Positions 27,454 through 35,997 of a stretch of 64,000 bases of DNA are shown piece by piece. The translations under genes and the position numbers were made by a program. Source of the stretch: Mucilaginibacter flavus (GTDB taxonomy: Bacteria > Bacteroidota > Bacteroidia > Sphingobacteriales > Sphingobacteriaceae); the NCBI RefSeq assembly GCF_030409315.1, contig NZ_JAUFPS010000097.1, forward strand, positions 124,001 to 188,000, given 5' to 3'. A model generated the notes under the pieces. That model saw only the letters and a program-made list of their open reading frames with translations. It was not told where the DNA came from and made no database searches. The first letter of the stretch is position 1. The number at the start of each line of letters is the position of its first letter.

Positions 27454-28660
27454 GTTCAAAATATTAGTATTACTGCTAATGCTGGCCTTCGCTGCCTGCA
27501 AGCAAAAGCCGCAGGCTTCAACAGCGAAAACAACACTTAAAGCCTATTACACCTGTTCCATGCACCCGCAGGTTCACGAAGACCATGATGGTAACTGTCC
27601 GATCTGTGGTATGAAACTGATCAAGGTTGAATTGACCGGCACGACGAGTAATATGGCCAGCGATAAGGTCATCCTTACCGCAACCCAAATCCAACTTGCA
27701 GCTATACAAACGGATACCGTTAAAGAACAAAATACCGGCAGTGAAAAAACACTTACAGGTACGGTAACCACAGATGAAAACAGTGCGCAGGAATTGAGTG
27801 CCAGGTTAGCTGGCCGCATCCAAAAATTATTTGTCAGGGCAATTGGAGAAAAAATATCCGCTGGTCAGCCTGTTTATGCTATTTACAGCGAAGACCTCCA
27901 GGAAGCAGAAAAAGAATACCTATTGGCTAAACAGCAGCAAAAACTACTGCCTAATCCGGATATTGATTATCAGCAACTTATCGCGGCGGCAGAAAGCAAG
28001 CTGCAATTATGGGGCTTGTCATCATCGCAGATCAAGAATTTAGCCGCATTTGGTAAAGATTCTCCCACAACCGTTATATTGAGCAAGGTGACCGGAACAG
28101 TAAGTGATATTGCTGTACACGAGGGAGACTATGTTACAGAAGGGATGACTGTTTTAAAAACGCAATCTTTGAACAGCCTATGGGTAGAGGCTCAGCTTTA
28201 CGCTAATGAAGTTGGGAATTATAAAGTCAGCGATCAGGTAAATGTATCCTTTCCCGATTTGGGCGGAAAGATCATCAGCGGCAAGGTTGAATTTATGAAT
28301 CCCGAATTATCTGAAAACTCCAAAGTGGATCTGATCAGGATCAGTGTTCCAAACAATCAGGGATTGATCAGGCCTGGGATGTTGGCATATTTAACTATTG
28401 GAAATGGTGGTAACAAAAATTTAGCTGTTCCTGCATCGGCTGTTTTGACCGACAGCAAAGGCAGCAGGGTTTGGGTGAAAACTGCCGACGGCAGTTTTAC
28501 TGCAAAAATGATTTCGGTTGGCGTTGGCAACCAATTCTTTGTGCCGGTTACTTCCGGTTTAGTGGCAGGTGAGGTCGTGGTTACCAGCGGAGCGTACCTA
28601 TTGAATAGTGAAGCTATCTTTAAAAACGGCAGCGACCAAATGGTTGGGATGAAAATGTAA
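27446..28660 (+). CDS. CusB-type RND adaptor lipoprotein with HMBD (copy 2)
   Basis: A 404-residue adaptor, overlapping the first by 8 bp. Lipobox AFAAC, HMBD (YTCSMHPQVHEDHDGNCPIC), then the membrane-fusion core (ELSARLAGRIQKLFVRAIGEKISAGQPVYAIYSEDL; SLWVEAQLYANEVGNYK) and a C-terminal barrel ending in a Gly/Met tail (MVGMKM). The two adaptors are clearly homologous but divergent. A tandem adaptor pair with one permease may form a heteromeric ring; this is inferred from layout. The ATG at 27446 is taken instead of the earlier in-frame codon. Confidence 0.9.
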   Translation: MIKFKILVLLLMLAFAACKQKPQASTAKTTLKAYYTCSMHPQVHEDHDGNCPICGMKLIKVELTGTTSNMASDKVILTATQIQLAAIQTDTVKEQNTGSEKTLTGTVTTDENSAQELSARLAGRIQKLFVRAIGEKISAGQPVYAIYSEDLQEAEKEYLLAKQQQKLLPNPDIDYQQLIAAAESKLQLWGLSSSQIKNLAAFGKDSPTTVILSKVTGTVSDIAVHEGDYVTEGMTVLKTQSLNSLWVEAQLYANEVGNYKVSDQVNVSFPDLGGKIISGKVEFMNPELSENSKVDLIRISVPNNQGLIRPGMLAYLTIGNGGNKNLAVPASAVLTDSKGSRVWVKTADGSFTAKMISVGVGNQFFVPVTSGLVAGEVVVTSGAYLLNSEAIFKNGSDQMVGMKM

Positions 28661-28666
28661 AAGGAA

Positions 28667-29329
28667 TCAAAACGCACGCTTTAACCTATCAGCAAGTTCA
28701 TCCGGTAATTCGCTGTTTTCGATAGCCTGGACTGCTTTCTTGATATCGTATTCAAAGCGGATGAACTCGGGATTAAGATCGCCGTTTTCTGCGATGTTTA
28801 ATATTACATAACAGCCCTTCGGGTTGCCATCTTTAGGTTTACCAACTGAACCTATATTTATAACGTGTTTATCACCAATGGTACGGTGATACGGCAAGTG
28901 TGAATGCCCAACGCAAAGTACATCAGCTTTGGCTTCTACCATCATTTCCAGTACATAGTTTTCGTCAGTATCCACCAGCACATATTCGTTAATGCTGCGG
29001 GAACTGCCATGCGCTAATACCATATTCAAACGATCATTATTCAGCTGGTATTCCAGTTTAATATGTGCGGGCAAGGAATTTAGATATGCCCGGTTATCAG
29101 CCGATACCAGTTCATAAGCGAAGCCCTTGGTTTTTTGGTCATGGTTACCCGCAAGTGTAGCGATGCCGCGTTTACGTATTTCGGCAATGATCTCGTTGGG
29201 CCAGATGTTGTAGCCGATCATATCGCCTAAGCAATAAACCGCATCCAGTTTGCGGCTGTCCAGGTCAATTAAAAAAGCTTCAAATGCCGGTAAGTTGGCG
29301 TGTATGTCTGAAAAAAGTGCGATCCTCAT
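28667..29329 (-). CDS. Metallophosphoesterase, YfcE-like (copy 1)
   Basis: A 220-residue calcineurin-like phosphoesterase: DIHAN (residues 8-12), GDMIGYNIWP, GNHD, GHSHLPYH and the NIGSVGKPKDG motif typical of the YfcE/MJ0936-type dimetal phosphodiesterases. It is the last gene of the ars operon and a close paralogue of its neighbour, 1 bp apart. Why phosphoesterases sit in an arsenic operon is not obvious; they may act on arsenate-containing esters or on nucleotides (inference). Confidence 0.88.
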   Translation of the reverse strand: MRIALFSDIHANLPAFEAFLIDLDSRKLDAVYCLGDMIGYNIWPNEIIAEIRKRGIATLAGNHDQKTKGFAYELVSADNRAYLNSLPAHIKLEYQLNNDRLNMVLAHGSSRSINEYVLVDTDENYVLEMMVEAKADVLCVGHSHLPYHRTIGDKHVINIGSVGKPKDGNPKGCYVILNIAENGDLNPEFIRFEYDIKKAVQAIENSELPDELADRLKRAF

Positions 29330-29330
29330 G

Positions 29331-30089
29331 TTATCCGTTTCTTAGCATGTCAGCGTATTCATTCGGCAGCGGGCTTTCCTTAACCGCTTTGGCCGCTTTT
29401 TCAATATCATAATCAAAGCGGATGAACTCGACCTTGATACTGTCTTTATCAGTTTTGGAACTGTTTTCATTGATATGCAGCAGTACGTATCCGCCACGGG
29501 GGTCTTTATCTTTGGGCTTGCCAACCGAACCTATATTGATGGCATGGTAGAACTGGCCTTTATCGGTAAGAACCCTATGATAAGGCTGATGCGTATGGCC
29601 GAAGCACATCACATCGGCATCAGCGGTTTCCATAATGCGTAGCAAACTTTTCTCGTCCCGATCTTCAAACAGGTATTCGTTAACCTTGCGCGGACTGCCA
29701 TGCACAAAAAGTACATTGAGCTTATCATTATTGAGCTGGAACTCCAAACGGATATGTGCCGGTAATGTGCGCAAATAAGCCCGCTGTTCGTCTTTTACTA
29801 CCTCGTTGGTATAAGCGATGGATATTTTGCCTAAAGCCTTTTCTTCGTCTGTTTTATAGGCACAACCGCAATCATCACTATGCCTGCCGATACCGAAGTC
29901 ATAGTTACCTGTAATGCAGGGAATGTTACGTTTGCGGATCTCGTCAATGACTTCGTTCGGCCAGATGTTATAGCCTACCAGGTCACCCAGGCAATAAATT
30001 GCATCAGGCTGTTGCTTTTGTACGTCAGCAAAAAATCCCTCCAATGCCGGCAGGTTCGCGTGGATATCTGAAAAAAGAGCGATCTTCAT
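29331..30089 (-). CDS. Metallophosphoesterase, YfcE-like (copy 2)
   Basis: A 252-residue paralogue with the same motif set (DIHAN, GDLVGYNIWP, GNYDFG, GHTHQPYH, NIGSVGKPKDK). It differs by an insert after GNYD (GRHSDDCGCAYKTDEEKALG), which is Cys/His-rich and could bind metal. In the third motif the usual GNHD is GNYD. It starts with ATG overlapping the acr3 stop by one base (TAATG), so translation is likely coupled. Confidence 0.88.
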   Translation of the reverse strand: MKIALFSDIHANLPALEGFFADVQKQQPDAIYCLGDLVGYNIWPNEVIDEIRKRNIPCITGNYDFGIGRHSDDCGCAYKTDEEKALGKISIAYTNEVVKDEQRAYLRTLPAHIRLEFQLNNDKLNVLFVHGSPRKVNEYLFEDRDEKSLLRIMETADADVMCFGHTHQPYHRVLTDKGQFYHAINIGSVGKPKDKDPRGGYVLLHINENSSKTDKDSIKVEFIRFDYDIEKAAKAVKESPLPNEYADMLRNG

Positions 30090-31174
30090 TATTCTACGGT
30101 GGTTAAAGATTTAGCGGTATAATATTTCTTACGGAAGTAAAAGGCCAGGTTCACCAAAGCGATCAGGGCCGGTACTTCTACTAATGGGCCGATCACCCCG
30201 GCAAAGGCCTCACCGGAGTTGATGCCGAACACGCCGATGGCAACGGCAATCGCCAGTTCAAAGTTGTTGCCGGTGGCTGTAAAGGCTATCGAGGTGCTTC
30301 TTGAGTAATCGGCACCAAATGACTTGCCGATAAAAAAGCTCAGCACGAACATGATGGTAAAGTAGATCACCAATGGTATCGCGATACGTAACACATCAAA
30401 TGGTATCTGAACGATCAGGTTGCCTTTTAGGCTGAACATCACGACGATGGTAAACAGCAAAGCGATCAGCGTAATCGGTGAGATAAACGGTACATATTTG
30501 GTTTGAAACCATTCTTCACCTTTGATTTTTATTAGCGTATAACGGCTGATAACACCGGCAGCAAACGGAATGCCCAGGTAGATGCCGACACTTTTGGCGA
30601 TCTCGCCAATGGTGATGTTGACAGCCAATCCTTTCAGCCCAAACAATGGCGGCAGTACCGTGATAAACAGGTAAGCATAAACACTGTATAATAGCACCTG
30701 GAAGATACTGTTCAATGCGATCAGCCCGGCAGCGTACTCCCGGTTGCCTTCCGCCAGTTCATTCCAAACCACCACCATCGCGATACAACGGGCCAGTCCG
30801 ATCAGTATCAAACCAACCATATAAGCCGGGTGGTCACGCAATAAAGTAATGGCTAAAACAAACATCAATACCGGCCCGATGATCCAGTTCAGGATAAGTG
30901 AAGCGCTCAATACTTTGGTATCCTTGAATACCTCGCCCATATTCTCGTATTTCACTTTAGCCAGCGGCGGGTACATCATTAGTATCAAACCAATAGCTAA
31001 AGGGATATTGGTCGTACCGCTGGAAAAGGAATTGATAAAGCCGGATGAGGATGGTATGAAGTAACCAATACCCACCCCGATAGCCATCGCCAGGAATATC
31101 CATAGCGTGAGGTAGCTATCAAGGAAGCTTAGTTTTTTGCGTTCGGCAACGGGGGCACAGTTGTTTGCTGACAT
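30089..31174 (-). CDS. acr3: Arsenite efflux transporter, ACR3 family
   Basis: A 361-residue ten-TM transporter of the BASS/ACR3 type. The essential Cys of the ACR3 family lies in [14 protein letters not shown] (C130), and the conserved [19 protein letters not shown] with its Glu is present near residue 300. It exports As(III) produced by the ArsC encoded upstream. The gene is in the eight-gene minus-strand operon headed by arsR. Confidence 0.94.
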   Translation of the reverse strand: MSANNCAPVAERKKLSFLDSYLTLWIFLAMAIGVGIGYFIPSSSGFINSFSSGTTNIPLAIGLILMMYPPLAKVKYENMGEVFKDTKVLSASLILNWIIGPVLMFVLAITLLRDHPAYMVGLILIGLARCIAMVVVWNELAEGNREYAAGLIALNSIFQVLLYSVYAYLFITVLPPLFGLKGLAVNITIGEIAKSVGIYLGIPFAAGVISRYTLIKIKGEEWFQTKYVPFISPITLIALLFTIVVMFSLKGNLIVQIPFDVLRIAIPLVIYFTIMFVLSFFIGKSFGADYSRSTSIAFTATGNNFELAIAVAIGVFGINSGEAFAGVIGPLVEVPALIALVNLAFYFRKKYYTAKSLTTVE

Positions 31175-31217
31175 AATTTATTGCGTATATCGTGTTTTAA
31201 TATGAATTGAGTATTAA

Positions 31218-31844
31218 CTACTTCCAGTTTTCTTTGAATTTAGTGGCGGCAAATAGCATTTCCGCTGTGATCAGCTTGGCTTGCGTGTCGTACTGCTCGT
31301 CTGTTGCAGTGGCCGCTAACGGTGCATATTTCAGTTTTACGGCAAACTTATCCGGGCTGGCGAGTAATGACGCTGCGCTTTCCTGTACCACAATATGGAT
31401 CGCCTGCGGATTCGATGGCGAGGTTTCAAATGTAACCGAACCGCCCTGGTCATTATATTTAGCTTCATCGCCACTTACTTTAAAGCCGAGCTTTACCAGT
31501 GCCGGAGCCACTTTAGCCGATGTTGCGGTGCCCACTACAAATATTTTAACGTCATTGATGCCATAAGATGCCAGGGAAGATTTCAGTACCGCTTTAGCAA
31601 CCTGGGCGCTAAAGCCATCATTGCCGACAAATTCTACGATCACGGGTTGTTTTTTTCCTTTAACAACAATCCCCAATTGCTGGATGCCGCCCAGATCATC
31701 CTGCCGGGCATCGGCTATCGGACTGCTTTTTTTAATGGCTTTAAAAGTTTGCGCCAGTTCAGGGTAAACGGGGTCGCCAGCAGGTGCAAAAGCGGAACTT
31801 ACTACCAGTAAGCCGACTAATAAAAGTAAGGATAATTGTTTCAT
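31218..31844 (-). CDS. Secreted ArsC/LMW-PTP-like protein without catalytic Cys
   Basis: A 208-residue protein with a signal peptide (MKQLSLLLLVGLLVVSSAFA). The core VIVEFVGNDGFSAQVAKAVLK followed by KIFVVGTATSAKVAPALVKLGFKV aligns by eye with the ArsC pattern ILVLCTGNSCRSQLAEGYLR ... VYSAGIETHGVNPKAI encoded two genes upstream. The catalytic Cys and P-loop Arg (C-x5-R) are replaced (VGNDGFS). It is therefore probably an inactive LMW-PTP-fold, envelope-located arsenate/arsenite-binding or scaffold protein. The homology is my own inference and needs a fold search. Confidence 0.6.
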   Translation of the reverse strand: MKQLSLLLLVGLLVVSSAFAPAGDPVYPELAQTFKAIKKSSPIADARQDDLGGIQQLGIVVKGKKQPVIVEFVGNDGFSAQVAKAVLKSSLASYGINDVKIFVVGTATSAKVAPALVKLGFKVSGDEAKYNDQGGSVTFETSPSNPQAIHIVVQESAASLLASPDKFAVKLKYAPLAATATDEQYDTQAKLITAEMLFAATKFKENWK

Positions 31845-31908
31845 GACTTTATTTTTTAGGGTTTAATTGGTTTATTGCTATTTAACGATTGATAGGTGCA
31901 AAAAAAAC

Positions 31909-32331
31909 TTAGTTCACGTGTTCGCTTACAAAGTCAGCCGCGTAAATTTTGATCATATCCCTTACCCGTCTGAACTCATTCATCACCTCTTCAGACGTAC
32001 CAGTTGCTTTGGCAGGGTCTGGAAAGTTCTCATGGAAGCGCTCCACTTTGCCCGGAAAAAATGGGCAGGCTTCGTTTGCATTATCACAAACGGTGATCAC
32101 CTGGTCAAAGGGTATGGCTATATATTCATCTACATGGTTAGAAGTATGCCTGGAGATATCGATATGATCTTCAGCCATCACCTGTATCGCTTTTGGATTT
32201 ACGCCATGGGTTTCGATACCTGCGCTGTAAACATTGGCCTTGTCACCCGCAAAGTAACGCAGGTAACCTTCAGCCAGTTGGCTGCGGCAACTATTGCCGG
32301 TGCAGAGCACTAATATATTTTTCTTATTCAT
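31909..32331 (-). CDS. arsC: Arsenate reductase ArsC (thioredoxin-coupled, LMW-PTP type)
   Basis: A 140-residue LMW-PTP-type arsenate reductase. The active-site loop is CTGNSCR with C10 and R16 (C-x5-R), and the redox pair sits in ITVCDNANEACPFFPG. The DEAC motif and adjacent context match the thioredoxin-coupled (Staphylococcus-type) enzyme. Start chosen at MNKKNILVLC (32331), which overlaps the GNAT stop by 4 bp (ATGA). It reduces As(V) to As(III), which ACR3 then exports. Confidence 0.95.
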   Translation of the reverse strand: MNKKNILVLCTGNSCRSQLAEGYLRYFAGDKANVYSAGIETHGVNPKAIQVMAEDHIDISRHTSNHVDEYIAIPFDQVITVCDNANEACPFFPGKVERFHENFPDPAKATGTSEEVMNEFRRVRDMIKIYAADFVSEHVN

Positions 32332-32756
32332 GATATTATCTTTTTCATTACGATGGCTGATACCGGGCAAACATGGCTGAACTCTGATGAGCACTGCACC
32401 TCGGCTGGTACTTCGTCCCTGATAATCTTGCTGTAATTTTTCTGTTCAAAGTATGCTGCCGCTGTTTCAGTTAACAGGTATAATTCTGACAGGCCCTTTT
32501 GTTTGCTGATATGATCCAAACGTGCCAGCAGTTTAGTAGCTATGCCTGCTTTTCTATGTTCAGGGTGGACAGCCAGTGAGCGAAGTAAGCCATACTTCGC
32601 GTAAACTTCAACACCGCCTATGCCAATCACCTCGCCATCTTGGATAGCAACAATAAAGTTATCCAGCGTTTCCGGCAAATCGTCCACCGGCAGCTTTTCA
32701 GCCGCCAGAAGCTCGATAATTTTGTCCCGGTAGGTTTTGGCTTGGTCGATGATCAT
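32328..32756 (-). CDS. ArsN2-like GNAT acetyltransferase
   Basis: A 142-residue GNAT whose motif A (LAVHPEHRKAGIATKLLARLD) is typical, with the sequence pattern of the arsenic-associated ArsN2 type (VEVYAKYGLLRSLAVHPEHRKAGIA; LTETAAAYFEQKNYSKI). ArsN2 proteins are reported to acetylate arsenic-containing antibiotics such as arsinothricin. Start taken at MIIDQAKTYRD (32756). It overlaps the DUF6428 gene end by reading start only, and lies between DUF6428 and arsC. Confidence 0.83.
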   Translation of the reverse strand: MIIDQAKTYRDKIIELLAAEKLPVDDLPETLDNFIVAIQDGEVIGIGGVEVYAKYGLLRSLAVHPEHRKAGIATKLLARLDHISKQKGLSELYLLTETAAAYFEQKNYSKIIRDEVPAEVQCSSEFSHVCPVSAIVMKKIIS

Positions 32757-32767
32757 TTCCTTAATAT

Positions 32768-33337
32768 TTAGCAGCAGCCGCCACCCGGTGTGCAACAAGC
32801 TTCAGCAGGTGCAGCAGCCAGGTTCACTAATTGTACTTTCGGTTTTTCGGCAACCGGTGCGCAGCACTCTTCGCCTTTATCATTGGTGCCGCAACTGCCG
32901 CCACGGGTTTGAGCTTTGCATTGTACGGCATCCGGGCGTAAGTCAACGGTTAAGGCGCTGCCGTCCACGATCATTTCATTGGGGAACATCTGGCGGGTAT
33001 CAAACTCAGAATTACCGAACTCGATCTTTACCGTACCATTAGGGTTAAGCGGCAGCATTTTTTCAACGATGTTAACAATAGATAATGCTTTACCTACTTT
33101 CATAGAACGTTCCTGTTGTTCGCCTTCAGGTACCCATAACTGCACAATGATCTCTGTCCAGGCGTTCATCACACCGCCGCAATCTACCGAGGTAATAGGA
33201 GCTTGTTTAATCTCGGTAATATGGTAAGCCGCATCTACCAGTTTGCCTTCGGCATATTGGAATTGCAGGTCAAGGTCGGGATGCTGTAATAAGGTATCTT
33301 TAAAGGTTTTCCAGTTGATCGCTTCTACTTTATTCAT
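32768..33337 (-). CDS. DUF6428 family protein with Cys-rich tail
   Basis: A 189-residue protein matching the DUF6428 pattern (WKTFKDTLLQHPDLDLQFQYAEGK...AAYHITEIKQA; CGGVMNAWTEIIVQLWVP). The C-terminus is Cys-rich (AQTRGGSCGTNDKGEECC, and CCTPGGGCC at the end), suitable for As(III) binding. This family is routinely found next to arsR in Bacteroidota. Probable arsenite-binding chaperone (inferred). Confidence 0.82.
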   Translation of the reverse strand: MNKVEAINWKTFKDTLLQHPDLDLQFQYAEGKLVDAAYHITEIKQAPITSVDCGGVMNAWTEIIVQLWVPEGEQQERSMKVGKALSIVNIVEKMLPLNPNGTVKIEFGNSEFDTRQMFPNEMIVDGSALTVDLRPDAVQCKAQTRGGSCGTNDKGEECCAPVAEKPKVQLVNLAAAPAEACCTPGGGCC

Positions 33338-33356
33338 GGCTTTGTGTTTATTATAT

Positions 33357-33373
33357 TATTGCAATATTGCGAT
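33357..33373. promoter_or_regulatory. Putative ArsR operator, copy 1
   Basis: TATTGCAATATTGCGAT lies between arsR and the DUF6428 gene. A near-identical 17-mer is upstream of arsR at 33728. The core ATTGCAAT is palindromic. Confidence 0.5.
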
Positions 33374-33391
33374 TGATTTATTCAAATTTTT

Positions 33392-33721
33392 TTAACAGCA
33401 GGTCGCTTTCAGATCATAAGCCGCGAAGAACCCGTTCATTTGTTCTTTCAGTTCATTCCATACCGGTGGATTGATGCAATAACAAACGCTTACGCCCTCA
33501 ATGGTGCCTTGTATCAGTCCGGCATTTTTCAGTTCTTTCAAATGCTGTGAAATGGTCGGCTGCGCTAAACCCAATTCCTCTACCAGATCGCCGCAGATAC
33601 AGGTATTCGATTTAATGATCTCCTGCAAGATGGCGATCCGGGCAGGGTGCGCGATGGCTTTGAGCATCACAGCTAACCTGTTCTGTTCTTCGGTGAATAT
33701 TTCTGTTTTAGTTAAGCCCAT
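33392..33721 (-). CDS. arsR: ArsR-family metalloregulator
   Basis: A 109-residue winged-helix repressor. HTH: NTCICGDLVEELGLAQPTISQHLKELKNAGLI. The CxC in the helix (TCICGDLVEEL) is the classic ArsR arsenite-binding motif, and the end ATCC provides further thiols. It heads the eight-gene ars operon, is divergent from the DUF547 gene and likely represses both via the paired palindromes at 33357 and 33728. Confidence 0.93.
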   Translation of the reverse strand: MGLTKTEIFTEEQNRLAVMLKAIAHPARIAILQEIIKSNTCICGDLVEELGLAQPTISQHLKELKNAGLIQGTIEGVSVCYCINPPVWNELKEQMNGFFAAYDLKATCC

Positions 33722-33727
33722 ACTTTA

Positions 33728-33744
33728 TATTGCAATATTACGAT
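33728..33744. promoter_or_regulatory. Putative ArsR operator, copy 2
   Basis: TATTGCAATATTACGAT matches copy 1 at 33357 in 16 of 17 bases and sits immediately upstream of arsR in the region divergent to the DUF547 gene. Confidence 0.55.
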
Positions 33745-33820
33745 GAATGATTTATAATTCCAAATAAATTCTTATTTCAGTTTCATAAAGCCATAAGAAA
33801 TTTTATTACGTAATTTATAT

Positions 33821-34618
33821 ATGCGTTTGAAACTTTCTTTTAAATCAACTTTAATGGTATTCTTCCTGTTGATCACGGTATCAGCCAACGCGCAACCGAA
33901 AACCATCAAAGCCCCAAACTACATCAAATTATCAGAAAACTTTCTCTACGCAGCTAAAACAGGCGATAGCACAACTGCATTTATCGATACCTTGAAAAAT
34001 GCGGATCAAAATGTTTTAGCCGGGCAGTTGAATAATGACCCTAAAAAACTGGCCTTCTGGCTAAACCTGTATAACGGTTTTACCCAGGTTATCTTAAAAA
34101 AAGACCCTGATCAATATAAAACGCGCGGTTCTTTCTTTTCCAGTAAGCAGATACACGTTGCCGGACAGGAATTAAGCTTGGACCTGATCGAGCATGGGAT
34201 ATTGCGGCATAGCAAGGTTAAATGGAGCGAAGGTTATTTGAGTAAGCTTTTCCCTTCCGGATTTGAAAAAAAGTTCCGGGTGGAAAACCTGGATTACCGT
34301 ATCCATTTCGCGTTGAACTGCGGAGCTAAAAGCTGTCCGCCTATCGCTTTCTATGAACCGGAGCAATTAGACAAGCAGTTAAATGTGGCCGTCAAAACTT
34401 ATTTAAAGGGAGAGGTAACTTACAATAAAGAGCAAAATACAGTGGATGTTCCGGCGCTCATGGGTTGGTTCCGCCATGATTTTGGGGGTAAAAAGGGAAT
34501 GCTGGACATCTTGATCAAAAATAAGATCATCCCGGAAGGAACAAAGCCAATAATCCACTTTAAAAAGTACGACTGGAGTTTATATTTGAATAATTATAAA
34601 TCGGAAAACAATGGCTGA
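33821..34618 (+). CDS. DUF547 domain protein, secreted
   Basis: A 265-residue protein with a signal peptide and the DUF547 core (LAFWLNLYNGFTQVILKKDP; SLDLIEHGILRH; HFALNCGAKSCPPIAFYEPEQLDKQL). The invariant NCGAxSCPP is intact. DUF547 genes often accompany the arsenosugar cluster. The enzymatic role is unknown. The next gene starts 8 bp before its end. Confidence 0.88.
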   Translation: MRLKLSFKSTLMVFFLLITVSANAQPKTIKAPNYIKLSENFLYAAKTGDSTTAFIDTLKNADQNVLAGQLNNDPKKLAFWLNLYNGFTQVILKKDPDQYKTRGSFFSSKQIHVAGQELSLDLIEHGILRHSKVKWSEGYLSKLFPSGFEKKFRVENLDYRIHFALNCGAKSCPPIAFYEPEQLDKQLNVAVKTYLKGEVTYNKEQNTVDVPALMGWFRHDFGGKKGMLDILIKNKIIPEGTKPIIHFKKYDWSLYLNNYKSENNG

Positions 34619-34946
34619 TCATTATTATAATGCCGAAGACCTCGGCAAGTTTGGGAATATCGGGGAATACCAAAAGGAAATGGCAGATAAGTTCTTCGCC
34701 TATTACGGTGAAGTGTTCAAAGATGGTGCGTTAACCGCGAAAGAAAAATCCTTGGTGGCTTTGGCGGTGGCCCATGCCGTCCAATGCCCTTATTGTATCG
34801 ATGCGTACAGCAGCGATGCTTATGAGAAAGGTTATAGTGAAGCGCAAATGATGGAAGCGGTACACGTGGCTTCGGCCATCAAAGGCGGTGCGGTATTGGT
34901 ACATGGTGTACAGATGATGAACAAAGTGAAAGCAATCAGCATGTAA
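34611..34946 (+). CDS. Arsenosugar-associated peroxidase-like (CMD-type) protein
   Basis: A 111-residue carboxymuconolactone-decarboxylase/AhpD-like protein with the redox CxxC (AVQCPYCIDAYSSDAY) and family HxxH-like continuation. This small type is the peroxidase-like partner next to arsS in arsenosugar clusters. It overlaps both neighbours (8 bp with DUF547; its stop shares a base with the arsS ATG). Likely antioxidant or redox support during arsenosugar formation. Confidence 0.9.
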   Translation: MADHYYNAEDLGKFGNIGEYQKEMADKFFAYYGEVFKDGALTAKEKSLVALAVAHAVQCPYCIDAYSSDAYEKGYSEAQMMEAVHVASAIKGGAVLVHGVQMMNKVKAISM

Positions 34947-35995
34947 TGATTAAATCACTTAAAGTCCTGCAAAACCCTTTAGCCAACAGTGCTTATCAAC
35001 TGGACATTTTAGAACATGATCCGAAGCACCAGCACGCTTCCTTCAAAGATAAAGTCGCTGCTATCGGGCTGTTTCCATTGTTGGCTGGTGGTGTGGAGAT
35101 CTTCCAGGTGAACATGGGTAAAATGTGTAACCAGGTTTGTAAACATTGCCACGTAGATGCCGGGCCTGACCGCAAAGAGATCATGACCAGGGAAACCATG
35201 CAGTTGTGCCTGAATGTGTTAGCAGGTTCCCCCATCAAAATTGTTGACCTAACGGGTGGTGCCCCTGAACTCAACCCTGATTTTAGATGGTTTGTGGAGC
35301 AGATCAAAGCATTAGGAAAGCATATTATTGTGCGCTGTAATCTCACGATTATCTTAGCTAATAAACGTTTCCACGATCTCCCTGAATTTTTTAAACTGCA
35401 CCGGATCGAAGTAGTTTCCTCCTTACCCAGCTTTACACAGGATAGAACGGATAAACAGCGTGGTGACGGCGTATTTGAAGACTCCATTAAAGCCTTACAA
35501 ATGTTAAATGCCGTGGGCTACGGCCTTGCTGATACCGGCCTAACTCTTAACCTTGTTTATAACCCGGCTGGTGCATTCTTACCGCCATCGCAGGATGCGC
35601 TGGAAAAAGAATATAAATTTGAGCTGATGAAAAAATACAACATCAGTTTCAATAACCTTTTTGCCATTACCAATATGCCCATCAGCCGCTATCTGGATTA
35701 TCTTTTGACAACCAACAACTACGATAAGTATATGGAAAAACTGATCAGCGCGTTCAATCCTGCCGCTGTCAACAATGTGATGTGTCGCAATACCATCTCT
35801 GTTGGATGGGACGGCTATTTATACGATTGTGATTTTAACCAAATGCTCGACCTGAAAGTTACGCCAATAACCTCGCAGCACTTATCCGTTTTTGATTTGA
35901 GTTTATTGCAAAACAGGGAGATCATTTTGAAACAGCACTGCTACGGCTGTACCGCGGGTGCGGGATCAAGTTGCGGCGGCGCAGTCGCCGAATAA
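34946..35995 (+). CDS. arsS: Arsenosugar biosynthesis radical SAM enzyme ArsS
   Basis: A 349-residue radical SAM protein. The 4Fe-4S motif is CNQVCKHC (C61, C65, C68), followed by DLTGGAPELNPDFRWFV. The C-terminus carries Cys-rich CYGCTAGAGSSCGG. ArsS adds the 5'-deoxyadenosyl group to methylated arsenic to form dimethylarsinoyl-type arsenosugars after ArsM. It is in frame-tight sequence with the peroxidase-like gene. Confidence 0.93.
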   Translation: MIKSLKVLQNPLANSAYQLDILEHDPKHQHASFKDKVAAIGLFPLLAGGVEIFQVNMGKMCNQVCKHCHVDAGPDRKEIMTRETMQLCLNVLAGSPIKIVDLTGGAPELNPDFRWFVEQIKALGKHIIVRCNLTIILANKRFHDLPEFFKLHRIEVVSSLPSFTQDRTDKQRGDGVFEDSIKALQMLNAVGYGLADTGLTLNLVYNPAGAFLPPSQDALEKEYKFELMKKYNISFNNLFAITNMPISRYLDYLLTTNNYDKYMEKLISAFNPAAVNNVMCRNTISVGWDGYLYDCDFNQMLDLKVTPITSQHLSVFDLSLLQNREIILKQHCYGCTAGAGSSCGGAVAE

Positions 35996-35997
35996 GT

